Notes: generated from the letters alone by a model not told the origin. Shown: positions 26,435-34,963, counted from the first letter of the stretch. The stretch is DNA of 64,000 bases from Acidovorax radicis N35 (GCF_000204195.1 NZ_AFBG01000020.1:310001-374000); one strand, 5' to 3'. Translations and numbers: made by a program.

Positions 26435-27843
26435 GCGGCGGCCTCCGCCGGGGTGTGGTGCGGTTCAGCGGCATGTGCTTGCAGATGGATCGGAATCGGC
26501 TTGATGGGCGCTTGTCCACGCAGGCGCCCCACTAGCTCTACCGGTTTGCTGGTGGCCTGGGCCAGGATTTCAGCCGCAGCCACGCCACACATGCGGCCCT
26601 GGCAGCGGCCCATGCCCACGCGGGTCAGGGCCTTGAGGCGGTTCATTTCGTCGGCCCCGGTGTTGCGGGCGCAGGCGCGCAGCTCGCCCGCCGTGATGTT
26701 TTCGCAGCGGCACACCACCAGCGCATCGGGCGCGTGGGCCGCCCAGTCGGTGGGGAAGGGGAAGGCGCGTTCCAGTCCTTGTCTGAAAGGCATCAGGTTC
26801 GTCAACTTGCGCTCTAGTTCTGCGGCACGTGCGGCATCTACCTTCACGCCGTGGTCGGCCAGCAGTGCCAGCGCGGCGCGCTCGCCCGCCCATTCGGCTG
26901 CATCGGCGCCCAGGATGCCCGCGCCATCGCCCGCCAGGTACACACCCGCCACGCTGGTGCGGCCCGCGCTGTCGCGCTCGGGCAGGTGGGCGCGGTGCAT
27001 CGGCGCCCAGGCAAAGCGGCAACCCAGCAGGTCGGCCAGTTGGGTCTCGGACCGCAGTGCGTAGCCAAAGCCCACGGCGTCGCAGGGGATGGTGTGCTCG
27101 GTGTTCCCGTCGCTCCACACCACGGCGTTCACCCGTGTGTCGCCTTGCACGCGCACGGGCCGCACACCGGTGTGCACCGGCACGCCCTGCGCGCGCAGCC
27201 ACCCCACGTAGTACAGGCCCTTGGCCAGCACGGTGGGCTGCGTCAGCATGCCGGGCAGGGCGGCCAACTGGTCGGCAAAGCGGGCCGTGTCCAGCACCGC
27301 GGCCACCTTCGTGCCTGCCTTGGCATATTGGTACGCCACCAGGTACAGCAGCGGCCCGGTGCCCATCAGCACCACGTTGCGCCCAATGGTGCAGCCCTGA
27401 AACTTCAGCGCCACCTGGGCGCCGCCCAGCGTGTACACGCCGGGCAGTGTCCAGCCCGGTAGGGGCAGCACCCGGTCGGTGGCGCCGCTGGCCACGATGA
27501 GCTGGCCGTAGGGCACCGTGCGCGTGGTCTGTGTGGGGCCGTGCAGCACATCGAGCAAGCCACCCTGGGCATTCCACACCAGGCTGTTGGGTTGGTAGTC
27601 GATGTGGGCGTCCAGACCATCCAGCGTGTTGTGCAATGCCGTGGCGCGCTTGGCCTCGGTGCCGTACAGCGTTTGTGGGCTGCGGGCAAAGTGCGCGGGC
27701 GGGCGGCGGTAGATTTGCCCGCCGCCGCGCGCGGCCTCGTCAATCAGCACGGGCCGCGCACCGTGTGCGACCAGGGTTTGCGCGGCGCGAATGCCTGCCG
27801 GGCCTGCGCCGACGATCACCGGTTGCAAGGTGGGAGCGGTCAT
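26431..27843 (-). CDS. FAD/NAD(P)-binding dehydrogenase alpha subunit with [2Fe-2S] domain (OoxA/HcnB type)
   Basis: The protein has 470 residues. N-terminal V-G-A-G-P-A-G-I-R-A-A (10-20) binds FAD, G-G-Q-I-Y-R-R-P follows, and a second dinucleotide motif is M-G-T-G-P-L-L-Y-L. V-Y-L-A-G-D-G-A is the C-terminal flavin motif. A BFD-like domain near residues 385-440 carries C-R-C and then C-Q-G-R-M-C, four cysteines for a [2Fe-2S] cluster. This is the electron-transfer subunit of heteromeric amino-acid/opine dehydrogenases. The genes overlap by four bases on both sides, so translation is coupled. The start at 27843 avoids overlap into the ferredoxin-like gene beyond those four bases. Confidence 0.87.
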   Translation of the reverse strand: MTAPTLQPVIVGAGPAGIRAAQTLVAHGARPVLIDEAARGGGQIYRRPPAHFARSPQTLYGTEAKRATALHNTLDGLDAHIDYQPNSLVWNAQGGLLDVLHGPTQTTRTVPYGQLIVASGATDRVLPLPGWTLPGVYTLGGAQVALKFQGCTIGRNVVLMGTGPLLYLVAYQYAKAGTKVAAVLDTARFADQLAALPGMLTQPTVLAKGLYYVGWLRAQGVPVHTGVRPVRVQGDTRVNAVVWSDGNTEHTIPCDAVGFGYALRSETQLADLLGCRFAWAPMHRAHLPERDSAGRTSVAGVYLAGDGAGILGADAAEWAGERAALALLADHGVKVDAARAAELERKLTNLMPFRQGLERAFPFPTDWAAHAPDALVVCRCENITAGELRACARNTGADEMNRLKALTRVGMGRCQGRMCGVAAAEILAQATSKPVELVGRLRGQAPIKPIPIHLQAHAAEPHHTPAEAAA

Positions 27844-28151
27844 GCGGGCTCCCCGGTGGTCAGCTGCATGCCTGCTTTCACAAAGGTGGCGCAAGACCGC
27901 AGCCGCTCACCGCTCGCAGTCAGCACCCAGCAGTCCTGGCATGCGCCCATCAGGCAAAACCCAGCACGCGGCTCGTGGCTGAACTCGTTGCGGCGCAACT
28001 GGGCGCGGTGGGTGAGGATGGCGGTCAACACCGTGTCGCCTTCGAGCGCGGTGGCAGGTTCGCCGTCGAGCATGAAGGGTACGGAGGCCCGATCTTTTTC
28101 GGCCACGCGGTGGAGCAGGGCTGGTTTCACGGTCATGAAAGTCGTGCCCAT
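27840..28151 (-). CDS. Small [2Fe-2S] gamma subunit of the dehydrogenase (HcnA type)
   Basis: The protein has 103 residues with a beta-grasp ferredoxin fold. The cluster cysteines are Cys66, Cys71, Cys74 and Cys87 in C-L-M-G-A-C-Q-D-C and R-S-C-A-T. This is the gamma subunit of three-component FAD/Fe-S amine dehydrogenases and links the alpha and beta flavins. It is immediately downstream of the inner permease stop (no gap) and overlaps the alpha gene by four bases. The first six residues before M-T-V-K-P could be an alternative later start. Confidence 0.85.
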   Translation of the reverse strand: MGTTFMTVKPALLHRVAEKDRASVPFMLDGEPATALEGDTVLTAILTHRAQLRRNEFSHEPRAGFCLMGACQDCWVLTASGERLRSCATFVKAGMQLTTGEPA

Positions 28152-28946
28152 TTATTTACGTCCCACGAGCACGCGGTCCAGTCCGTACACCCGGTCCAGC
28201 AACACCATCGCGCAGGCTGTCAGGGCCACCATCAAGGCCGACACCGCCGCCATCAGCGGGTCAATCGACTCGGTGGCGTACATGTACATGCGCACCGGCA
28301 GCGTCACCGTGCTGGGCGAGGTGACAAAGATCGACATGGTCACTTCGTCAAAGCTGTTGATGAAGGCCAGCATCCAGCCGCCCGTCACGCCCGGCAAAAT
28401 CATCGGCAGCGTGATGCGCGTGAACACCGTGGCCTGGCTCGCGCCCAGCGACAGGGCGGCGTGCTCGGCACTGCGGTCAAACCCCACCAGCGCCGCCACC
28501 ACCAGCCGCAGCGTGTAGGGCGTGACGATGAGCGCATGCGCAAACACCAGCCAGCCAAAGCTGCCCGTGCCACCCAGCAGCGCAAACAGGCGCAGCAGGG
28601 CGACGCCCAGCACCAGATGCGGAATGATCAGCGGCGACAGAAACAGACCGTTGAGAAAGCCGCGCCCCGCAAACTCATAGCGCGTGATGGCAATGCCCGC
28701 AGGCACGGCCAGCACCGTGGCCAGCGTGGCCGATGCCAGCGCCAGCCACAGGCTGTTCCAAAACGACTGCACAAAGTCCGAATGCTCGAACACCGCCTTG
28801 AACCAGCGCAGCGAGAACTCGGTGGTGGGCAGCGTCAGCGTGTTGTGCGGCGTGAACGCCACGATGCACACCACCAGCAAGGGGGCGAGCATGAAGGTGA
28901 TGACCAGCGCGTTGAACGCGAGGGCGAGAGGGCCGTTCTTCTGCAT
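28152..28946 (-). CDS. ABC transporter permease (PotC-like)
   Basis: The protein has 264 residues and six TM helices, with the binding-protein-dependent transport motif E-H-A-A-L-S-L-G-A-S-Q-A-T-V-F-T-R-I-T-L-P near residue 170. It forms the membrane channel with the permease upstream. ATG 28946 is preferred to the longer TTG start at 28982, which would overlap the upstream gene by 32 bases; with 28946 the two genes are four bases apart. Confidence 0.88.
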   Translation of the reverse strand: MQKNGPLALAFNALVITFMLAPLLVVCIVAFTPHNTLTLPTTEFSLRWFKAVFEHSDFVQSFWNSLWLALASATLATVLAVPAGIAITRYEFAGRGFLNGLFLSPLIIPHLVLGVALLRLFALLGGTGSFGWLVFAHALIVTPYTLRLVVAALVGFDRSAEHAALSLGASQATVFTRITLPMILPGVTGGWMLAFINSFDEVTMSIFVTSPSTVTLPVRMYMYATESIDPLMAAVSALMVALTACAMVLLDRVYGLDRVLVGRK

Positions 28947-28950
28947 CGCT

Positions 28951-29823
28951 TCAGCCCAACGCTTTCTTGTAGCGGCCTTCAACCAGTCGGTTGTAGCTCA
29001 GCATCACCACCAGGTTGGCCACCAGCAGCGTCAGCGCAATGGCAGCGCCCAGCGGCCAGTTCAGCTCGTGCAGGTACTCGTCGTACACCACCGTGGCCAC
29101 CATCTTCAGCCGCCGCCCGCCCAGCAGGCCGGGGATGGCAAACGAGCTGGCGGCCAGGCCAAACACGATCAAACTGCCCGACAAAATGCCTGGCAGCACC
29201 TGCGGCAACACAATGCGCCGCAACGTGGTGAACGGCGTGGCCTGCAGCGACAGGGCGGCGTTCTCCACACCCGGGTCCAGCTTCTGCAGCGATGTCCACA
29301 CGGGGATCACCATGAAGGGCAGCATCACATGCACCAGCGCAATCACCACGGCAATCTCGGTGTAGAGCATCTTCACGGGGCCAATGCCAAGCCATTGCAG
29401 TGCGCCGTTCACCAGCCCCTCGGGGCCCAGCAGCATGCTCCAGCCAAAGGCCCGCACCACCACCGACACCAGCAGTGGCGCCAGCACCACCAGCAGCAAG
29501 ATGGAGCGCCACGGGTTGCCCATGCGGCTCAGGATGTAGGCTTCGGGCGCACCAATCGCCACGCAGATCAGCGTGACCAGCCCGGCAATCCAGAACGTGC
29601 GCCAGAAGATCGTGTGGTAGTACGAATCGGTGAACACATGGGCGTAATGCTCCAGCGTGAACTCACCCGCCTTCACCCCCGTGGCCGGGTCAAACGCGTT
29701 GAACGACAACACCGCCGTGAGCGCCAGCGGCACCAGCAGCAGCACCGTGAACAGCAGCAGCGCCGGGCCTGACAGCCACCAGGGTGCGGCCTTTTTGTGC
29801 AGCAAGGTGGTGGCCAGGTTCAT
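28951..29823 (-). CDS. ABC transporter permease (PotB-like)
   Basis: The protein has 290 residues and six TM helices, with the coupling motif E-N-A-A-L-S-L-Q-A-T-P-F-T-T-L-R-R-I-V-L-P in the middle. The N-terminus K-K-A-A-P-W-W-L-S-G-P-A-L-L-L-F is typical of PotB-type permeases. It overlaps the ATPase gene by four bases (29820-29823). With the partner permease, ATPase and substrate-binding protein it makes a complete importer. Confidence 0.88.
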   Translation of the reverse strand: MNLATTLLHKKAAPWWLSGPALLLFTVLLLVPLALTAVLSFNAFDPATGVKAGEFTLEHYAHVFTDSYYHTIFWRTFWIAGLVTLICVAIGAPEAYILSRMGNPWRSILLLVVLAPLLVSVVVRAFGWSMLLGPEGLVNGALQWLGIGPVKMLYTEIAVVIALVHVMLPFMVIPVWTSLQKLDPGVENAALSLQATPFTTLRRIVLPQVLPGILSGSLIVFGLAASSFAIPGLLGGRRLKMVATVVYDEYLHELNWPLGAAIALTLLVANLVVMLSYNRLVEGRYKKALG

Positions 29824-30926
29824 GGCGCCACCTCGGCGATTTCTTTGGCCTCCGGCTCGGCCAGGGCGGTCTCATCGGCGGGCAGCAGGCGCATGCAGTG
29901 GTCGGGCCAGTCCACGCCCGTGCGCTCGCCCTCGGCCAGGTCGGGGCGGCCGTCGTTGGGGGTCAGCACCATCAGGTCGCCCACGGGCGTGCCGATGCGG
30001 TAGAGCCACTGGCTGCCCAGAAAGAAGCGCTCGCACACTTCGCCATCGAGCCGGCCCTGCACGGCGGGCACCAGTTGCACCTTTTCAGGCCGAACGCTCA
30101 GCAGCACGGCCGCTCCGGGGCGGTAGCGGGCGCCGTTGATTTCCACCGTCAGCCCGCCCACGGCCACCTGCGTGTGGGTGCCATTGGCATGCGTTACCTT
30201 GCCTGGCAGCAGGTTGGCCTTGCCCACAAAGGTGGAGATAAAGCGGGTGCGCGGATATTCGTACACGCGGTGCGGGTGGTCGATCTGCGTGGCGCGGCCG
30301 GCCTCCATCACCACCACACGGTCGCTGATGGACATGGCCTCGCTCTGGTCGTGCGTGACCATGATGGTGGTCGTGCCCACCTTGCGCTGGATCTGCCGGA
30401 GCTCAAACTGCATTTCTTCGCGCAGCTTGGCGTCGAGGTTGGACAGGGGCTCGTCCAGCAGCAGCACGGGCGGCTCGATCACCAGCGCGCGCGCCAGTGC
30501 CACGCGCTGGCGCTGCCCGCCCGACAACTCACGCGGGTAGCGCGTGGCGTGCGCCTCCAGGTGCACCAGCGCCAGTGCCTGGGCCACGCGCTCGGCGCGC
30601 TCAGCCTTGGGCACCTTGCGCATCTCCAGCCCAAAGCTCACATTGGCCGCCACCGTCATGTGCGGGAACAGCGCATAGCTTTGGAACACGATGCCCAGCC
30701 CGCGCGTGTTGGCCTTGGCTTGCGTGATGTCCTTGCCATCGAGCTCAATGCGCCCGCTGGTCACCGCCTCAAACCCCGCCACCATCTGCAGCGTGGTCGT
30801 CTTGCCGCAGCCCGAAGGCCCCAGCAGCGACACAAATTCACCCTTTTGCACCGTGAGGTTCATGGCCTGCACCGCGCAGGTGCTGCCATAGAACTTGGTC
30901 ACATCCGTGAGCTTGAGAAACGACAT
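29820..30926 (-). CDS. ABC transporter ATP-binding protein (PotA-like)
   Basis: The protein has 368 residues. The Walker A motif G-P-S-G-C-G-K-T-T-T is near residue 38. The signature is L-S-G-G-Q-R-Q-R-V, Walker B is V-L-L-L-D-E-P, the D-loop is S-N-L-D, and the switch His is in V-T-H-D-Q. The C-terminal TOBE domain covers about 250-350. It energises the importer from the cytoplasm. It is the first gene of the seven-gene operon. The start ATG at 30924-30926 opens with M-S-F-L-K-L-T-D-V. The leader region to the divergent IclR gene is 286 bases and rich in inverted repeats. Confidence 0.9.
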   Translation of the reverse strand: MSFLKLTDVTKFYGSTCAVQAMNLTVQKGEFVSLLGPSGCGKTTTLQMVAGFEAVTSGRIELDGKDITQAKANTRGLGIVFQSYALFPHMTVAANVSFGLEMRKVPKAERAERVAQALALVHLEAHATRYPRELSGGQRQRVALARALVIEPPVLLLDEPLSNLDAKLREEMQFELRQIQRKVGTTTIMVTHDQSEAMSISDRVVVMEAGRATQIDHPHRVYEYPRTRFISTFVGKANLLPGKVTHANGTHTQVAVGGLTVEINGARYRPGAAVLLSVRPEKVQLVPAVQGRLDGEVCERFFLGSQWLYRIGTPVGDLMVLTPNDGRPDLAEGERTGVDWPDHCMRLLPADETALAEPEAKEIAEVAP

Positions 30927-31028
30927 GGCGAAAGCCTTTCCGGGGGTGGCACTGCGCGGGTTGGCTGGAGCCTGTGCGTGCCACCTGCTTGTGGAGTTGC
31001 ATGGATGGGCTGCGGGGCTTTTGAGTGT

Positions 31029-31169
31029 TTGCACCGGGGTGGTGCAATCGCCTCGCAAAGTTTGAAACAACCGCTCGATTCGATTGAATCTATTGCAATA
31101 AACAAACCAGAACGCTTCGGGTATTCCATTAAACAGAATTTTTCTTGAATTTATTCCATTCAATGAAAT
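31029..31169. promoter_or_regulatory. Divergent control region with four inverted repeats (IclR/transporter operon)
   Basis: Between the ATPase and iclR starts there are four symmetric sites. TTGCACC-N5-GGTGCAA lies at 31029-31047. GATTC-N4-GAATC lies at 31077-31090. Two related sites begin with ATTCCATT, at 31123-31139 and 31153-31169; the second, ATTCCATTCAATGAAAT, is a near-perfect palindrome. The last two are 30 bases apart, three helical turns, and lie immediately before iclR. They are good candidates for IclR operators. Confidence 0.5.
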
Positions 31170-31212
31170 ATCATGCCTTCGGTTTGAACACAAAATTCCA
31201 CAGGAGCGATGT

Positions 31213-32079
31213 ATGGAAGCCGCATCAACCGCCACCGGCGGCGTACCCCGGGTGTTTGCCGTCATCCGGGCCCTGTCGGCCGTGCAGGCCGAGGGCGGGC
31301 GAGTCACCCAATTGGCGCGTGCAGTGGGCCTCACGCAGGGCACCACGCACCGTTTGCTGCAATCGCTGGTGGCAGAGGGCATGGTCGAGCAGGACGAGCG
31401 CAGCAAGCTCTACCGCCTGAGCATGGACTTCTTCGCCCTGGCCGCCAAAGCAGGCAACCCCGGTGATTTGCGCAGCCTGTGCCGCCCCGTGCTGCTGCGC
31501 CTGTGCGCCAGCCTGGGCGACAGCATCTTTCTATTGGTGCGCAGCGGGTTCGACGCTGTGTGCCTGGACCGAAGCGAAGGCCCGTTCCCCATCCGCTCGT
31601 TCACCGGGGACATCGGCGGCCGCGTGGCCCTGGGCGTGGGGCAGGGTGCGCTGGCCATCCTGGCCTTCTTGCCCGAGGCCGAGCGCGAAGAGGTCATCCG
31701 CTTCAACCTCTCGCGCGTGCGCGAGTACGGCGTGTTTGACGAGGTCTACTTGCGCACCGAAATCGAGCGTGTGCGCCAGCTGGGCTACGCGGGCCGCAAC
31801 ACCGGCTTGCTCGAAGGCATGGCCGGTGTGGCTGTGCCCATCTGCGACCGCGAAGGCCGCGCCGTGGCCGCGCTGAGTGTGGGCACGATTGCGGACCGAT
31901 TGAGCGCCGACCGCATGCCCACGGTGGTGGAACTGCTCAAGCGTGAGGCCGCGGCGATTGGGCCGAAGATCAATCCGTTTGATGCGACATTGAGAAGACC
32001 GGCGCAAAGTCTGTCAGGCGGGAGTGGCGAACGGCAGATCAACCCTGTTGGAATGGCAACCTCCACGCAAAGGGATTGA
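31213..32079 (+). CDS. IclR-family transcriptional regulator of the divergent transporter/dehydrogenase operon
   Basis: The protein has 288 residues. The winged helix is at about 12-70 (V-T-Q-L-A-R-A-V-G-L-T-Q-G-T-T-H-R-L-L-Q-S-L) and the IclR ligand-binding domain is at about 85-255 (L-G-D-S-I-F-L-L-V-R-S; G-A-L-A-I-L-A-F-L; G-M-A-G-V-A-V-P-I). An aggag ribosome site precedes ATG 31213. It is transcribed away from the seven-gene operon across a shared control region, so it is the likely local regulator, responding to the imported substrate or its product. Confidence 0.88.
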   Translation: MEAASTATGGVPRVFAVIRALSAVQAEGGRVTQLARAVGLTQGTTHRLLQSLVAEGMVEQDERSKLYRLSMDFFALAAKAGNPGDLRSLCRPVLLRLCASLGDSIFLLVRSGFDAVCLDRSEGPFPIRSFTGDIGGRVALGVGQGALAILAFLPEAEREEVIRFNLSRVREYGVFDEVYLRTEIERVRQLGYAGRNTGLLEGMAGVAVPICDREGRAVAALSVGTIADRLSADRMPTVVELLKREAAAIGPKINPFDATLRRPAQSLSGGSGERQINPVGMATSTQRD

Positions 32080-32211
32080 TGGGAAGCGGCTCCAGGGACG
32101 CTGTTTTGAGTCAATCGCCGATCTCACAAACAGTTCAAAAAAGTTATTCCAAAGGACGTGTACGGGTGCGTGGTTAACCTCCAAGCGACAGGTGACCCGC
32201 GCCCCCTGGCG

Positions 32212-33009
32212 TCAACTGCGTGTCCGCGCGAGAAACGCTTTCAACTCACGACCCACAAGGTCTGTCGCCTCCAGCGCGAGCCAATGTCCATAGCCCGGAT
32301 ATCGGCGCACCACCTGCGCGCCGAAGCGATCCGCGAACGCGGGGGCAATGTAGGGGTCGTCATCGCTCCACAACACCTGCGAGGGAATGCGAGATGCAAG
32401 ATCGCGCAGCTGCGTGTCCCACCCTTGGAAGTGAGAGAGTTCGCTGGCGCGAAAAAAGCGCAGCGCCATCTTCTTCATGGCGGGGGTGATCCGGTCGTAG
32501 ATCTGATCGATTTGCGCGGTGGTGAGCCGGCTGGCGCCTTTCTTCATCTCGCGCGTGAAGGCTCGGCGGCTTGTTAGGCGCTGGGCCAGTTCGCCGATGA
32601 GGGGCGTACGCCAGATCTTGTGCAGCGTTGTCCATGGGTAGTCAGGCGAGAACGCCGTGTTGAAGATGGTGAGCGATCTGACCTTTTCAGGCCACTTGAC
32701 GGCCCACGCCAAGCCAAATTGGCCGCCAATGTCATGGACCACCAGATGGAGCGGCTCCGTCAGCCCTGCCTGGAGGACCAGCCCGTCAACGAACCCCGCC
32801 AGGTGCTCCAGCGAGCAGTTGAAGTTCTGCGCAGCAATGGATCGCCCGTAGCCTGGCAGATCAGGTGCAAGGCACCGGTGCTCCGACTGGATATGTTCGA
32901 TGAGGCCACTCCATACGTCGGAGGTGTCTGGATTGCCGTGCAGAAATAGCACCGGGGGGCCTATGCCCTTGTCCACCAGGTGCACCTGGTTTCCATCGAC
33001 ATTCAACAT
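32212..33009 (-). CDS. Alpha/beta hydrolase, haloalkane-dehalogenase-like
   Basis: The protein has 265 residues. The oxyanion motif H-G-N-P-D-T-S is at 24-30, and the nucleophile elbow V-V-H-D-I-G-G-Q-F-G carries Asp93. Asp rather than Ser here points to the haloalkane dehalogenase/fluoroacetate dehalogenase/epoxide hydrolase branch. W-S-D-D-D-P-Y-I gives the acid and G-Y-G-H-W the catalytic His. The cap domain (about 130-200) is helical. Its gene is 9 bases from the tetR gene on the same strand, so the two likely form an operon controlled by that repressor. The natural substrate is unknown. Confidence 0.8.
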   Translation of the reverse strand: MLNVDGNQVHLVDKGIGPPVLFLHGNPDTSDVWSGLIEHIQSEHRCLAPDLPGYGRSIAAQNFNCSLEHLAGFVDGLVLQAGLTEPLHLVVHDIGGQFGLAWAVKWPEKVRSLTIFNTAFSPDYPWTTLHKIWRTPLIGELAQRLTSRRAFTREMKKGASRLTTAQIDQIYDRITPAMKKMALRFFRASELSHFQGWDTQLRDLASRIPSQVLWSDDDPYIAPAFADRFGAQVVRRYPGYGHWLALEATDLVGRELKAFLARTRS

Positions 33010-33018
33010 TTCGGCTCC

Positions 33019-33624
33019 TTATGGGTGATCAGCACTGGCGCCCGCGACGAGGAAGCGCAGCATGTTCTCAAGAACGTGTTCGAAGGCCGGGTCGGAATCG
33101 AGTTTTCCAGCCAACTGCAGCGAAACGGCTCCGTGGATGGCGCTCCAGAAAATCCGTCCTAGAAGTCGGGATTCTCCGGCCAGGAAGCCGCCTTTCACCA
33201 GAAGCTCTATGGGTGCGGCCATGATCTGCTCGGCACGCAGAGCGGCACGGGCCAGGTCCGGAAATCCCGCCACGTCAGGGTGCGGAAGGTCGAACATCAG
33301 CTTGTAGGCCCTGGGGTTTTCAAACGCGAAGCCGAGGTATGCCTGTCGCACAGCGGCTGAACGCTCCCAGGCGCCGGTCTCCGTGGCAAAGGCAAGCTCC
33401 AGGGATTCTGAAAAGCGGTCCAGTGCGGCCGCGGTGACCGCGGCCAGGATTTCGTTCTTGTCGCGAAAGTACCGGTAGGGCGTCATCGCGCTGCAGCCCA
33501 ACTCCTGCGCAAGCTGCCGCACGGAGACACCATCGACGCCGTGATCGGCAAATGCACGCTCAGCCACTGAAAGTAGCCGGAGGCGAAAGTCCTGAACCTC
33601 TGCTTCCGTCAAAGCCTTTGGCAT
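33019..33624 (-). CDS. TetR-family transcriptional repressor
   Basis: The protein has 201 residues. The N-terminal helix-turn-helix V-S-V-R-Q-L-A-Q-E-L-G-C-S-A-M-T-P-Y-R-Y-F (written with separators; residues about 34-54) is followed by a helical ligand domain with W-S-A-I-H-G-A-V-S-L-Q. The start at 33624 opens M-P-K-A-L-T-E-A-E-V. A strong inverted repeat lies 14-43 bases upstream (33638-33667), the typical autoregulatory place. The adjacent dehalogenase-like gene is the probable target. Confidence 0.88.
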   Translation of the reverse strand: MPKALTEAEVQDFRLRLLSVAERAFADHGVDGVSVRQLAQELGCSAMTPYRYFRDKNEILAAVTAAALDRFSESLELAFATETGAWERSAAVRQAYLGFAFENPRAYKLMFDLPHPDVAGFPDLARAALRAEQIMAAPIELLVKGGFLAGESRLLGRIFWSAIHGAVSLQLAGKLDSDPAFEHVLENMLRFLVAGASADHP

Positions 33625-33637
33625 TGCATCTCCGTGT

Positions 33638-33667
33638 AATTTACATTGTAAATATACGATGTAAATT
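33638..33667. promoter_or_regulatory. Probable TetR operator
   Basis: AATTTACAT and ATGTAAATT form a perfect 9-bp inverted repeat with a 12-bp spacer. An overlapping smaller palindrome TTTACATTGTAAA lies at 33640-33652. The AT-rich site stands out in GC-rich DNA and sits just before the tetR start. Confidence 0.65.
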
Positions 33668-33897
33668 AAATTGGTGCAAGTATCAAATGAATGTGCCTGT
33701 GGGCCACTGTGATGCCGCCTACTTCTTGTGGGCACTGACGCGGCCGCCCTGTGGTTCAAAAAGCACGGCATTGTCAATGCGGTGGTGTGCCACACGGATG
33801 CACCGCTATAGTCCGCGCTCCCTTTGGGTCGGCTGCACATCGGCAACGGTGCGCGCTGCGGCCCTCCCGTTACTTTCAAGAAAACAGAACAAACATC

Positions 33898-34284
33898 ATG
33901 GGTCTCCAGCAAGCCACTCCCGAATACCTCGACCAATGCCGCGCCGCACAACGGGCTGAGCAGGAGCAATCCCTGGCCCGCACCAACAACTGGGCGCACG
34001 TGGACAAGCCCCAGGCGCATGCCGACTTCGATACGTTCTACAAAGAATTGGCCCCGTTGATCGATGCAAACGAGCCTGCGTCTCCCGCCATCCAGGCCTT
34101 GATGGCAAAACACTTTGCCATCGTCTCGCGCTTTTATGTGCCCTCGCGCGAGGCCTATGTGGGCACTGCACTGTTCTACGCGGACAACGCCGAAATGAAG
34201 GCGTTTCACAATAGCTACCATCCCCGTCTGGTGGAGTTTTTGGGCGGGGCGGTGCACGCCTATGCCCAGCAGAACCTGGCCTGA
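33898..34284 (+). CDS. Stand-alone TipAS-type antibiotic-recognition domain protein
   Basis: The protein has 128 residues. The whole chain matches the all-helical TipAS domain that in TipA regulators follows a MerR DNA-binding head: F-Y-K-E-L-A-P-L-I, the V-S-R-F-Y-V-P-S-R-E-A-Y-V-G-T segment, and F-H-N-S-Y-H-P-R-L-V-E-F-L. No MerR domain is encoded. TipAS binds thiopeptides and other multicyclic peptides, so a sequestering or binding role is possible. The next gene overlaps its end only if a longer start is used. Confidence 0.75.
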   Translation: MGLQQATPEYLDQCRAAQRAEQEQSLARTNNWAHVDKPQAHADFDTFYKELAPLIDANEPASPAIQALMAKHFAIVSRFYVPSREAYVGTALFYADNAEMKAFHNSYHPRLVEFLGGAVHAYAQQNLA

Positions 34285-34333
34285 ATTCCCGGTCTGGCCC
34301 GCCCGCCACAGCCACGCTGGCCACGCGTTCTCA

Positions 34334-34963
34334 ATGCACATGCAACCCCTCTCTGCACCGCATTCACCGCCGGAGCCCGTGCCGGCGTGTGCATCTTTGG
34401 CCGAGGCGTTGATGGATGACCCGTTCTATCAGGCCGTCACCATCGACCACGCGGCAGCCCCTGCACTGCGGCACCGGGTGCTGGCCCACTACTTTGCGCT
34501 GGCCATGGACGAGGCTTGTGCCGTCGGCGAGGTGCTGCAGGCAGGCCCCGACGGGGCAGCATTCTGGATCACGAACCGGGCCACCGCCAGCGAGAAGGCC
34601 ATGCACAGCGCACGGCGCACCGAAGGCCTGGTCCGGTGCCTGGGGCCCCTGGGTTTCGACAACTACCAGCGCATCGCCGCTGCCATGGAAGAACAGGTGC
34701 CCGGCAATCTGCACAACGCCTGGTACCTGTCGATCCTGGGCGTGCGCCCGGCGGCCCGTGGCCAGGGCCTGGCGCAGCGGCTGATTCTGCCGACCTTGGT
34801 CCGCGCAGACCTGGCAGGCGCAGCCTGCTATCTGGAAACCTTCAACCCGCTCAGTCTTCCGTTCTACCGGCGCCTGGGGTTTACCGGCGAGACGGAGTGC
34901 GTTGAGCCCGTCTTGGGCCGCACGTACTGGCTGATGGCGCGCGATGCAGGGCCTCCATCCTGA
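34334..34963 (+). CDS. GNAT-family N-acetyltransferase
   Basis: The protein has 209 residues from ATG 34334 (a second ATG is two codons later). The acetyl-CoA-binding motif is in L-S-I-L-G-V-R-P-A-A-R-G-Q-G-L-A-Q-R-L, and the late strand-helix Y-L-E-T-F-N-P-L-S-L-P-F-Y-R-R-L-G-F is diagnostic for GNAT enzymes. It transfers acetyl from acetyl-CoA to an unknown amine. It follows the TipAS gene by 49 bases and could be co-transcribed with it, which would suit a small-molecule resistance role, but nothing in the sequence proves this. Confidence 0.8.
   Translation: MHMQPLSAPHSPPEPVPACASLAEALMDDPFYQAVTIDHAAAPALRHRVLAHYFALAMDEACAVGEVLQAGPDGAAFWITNRATASEKAMHSARRTEGLVRCLGPLGFDNYQRIAAAMEEQVPGNLHNAWYLSILGVRPAARGQGLAQRLILPTLVRADLAGAACYLETFNPLSLPFYRRLGFTGETECVEPVLGRTYWLMARDAGPPS

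Noticed and set aside
25274..28151. Naming the three-subunit dehydrogenase hydrogen cyanide synthase HcnABC
   Set aside because: The family is shared by opine, hydroxyproline and amino-acid dehydrogenases, and an importer is part of the operon, which does not fit glycine-to-cyanide conversion.
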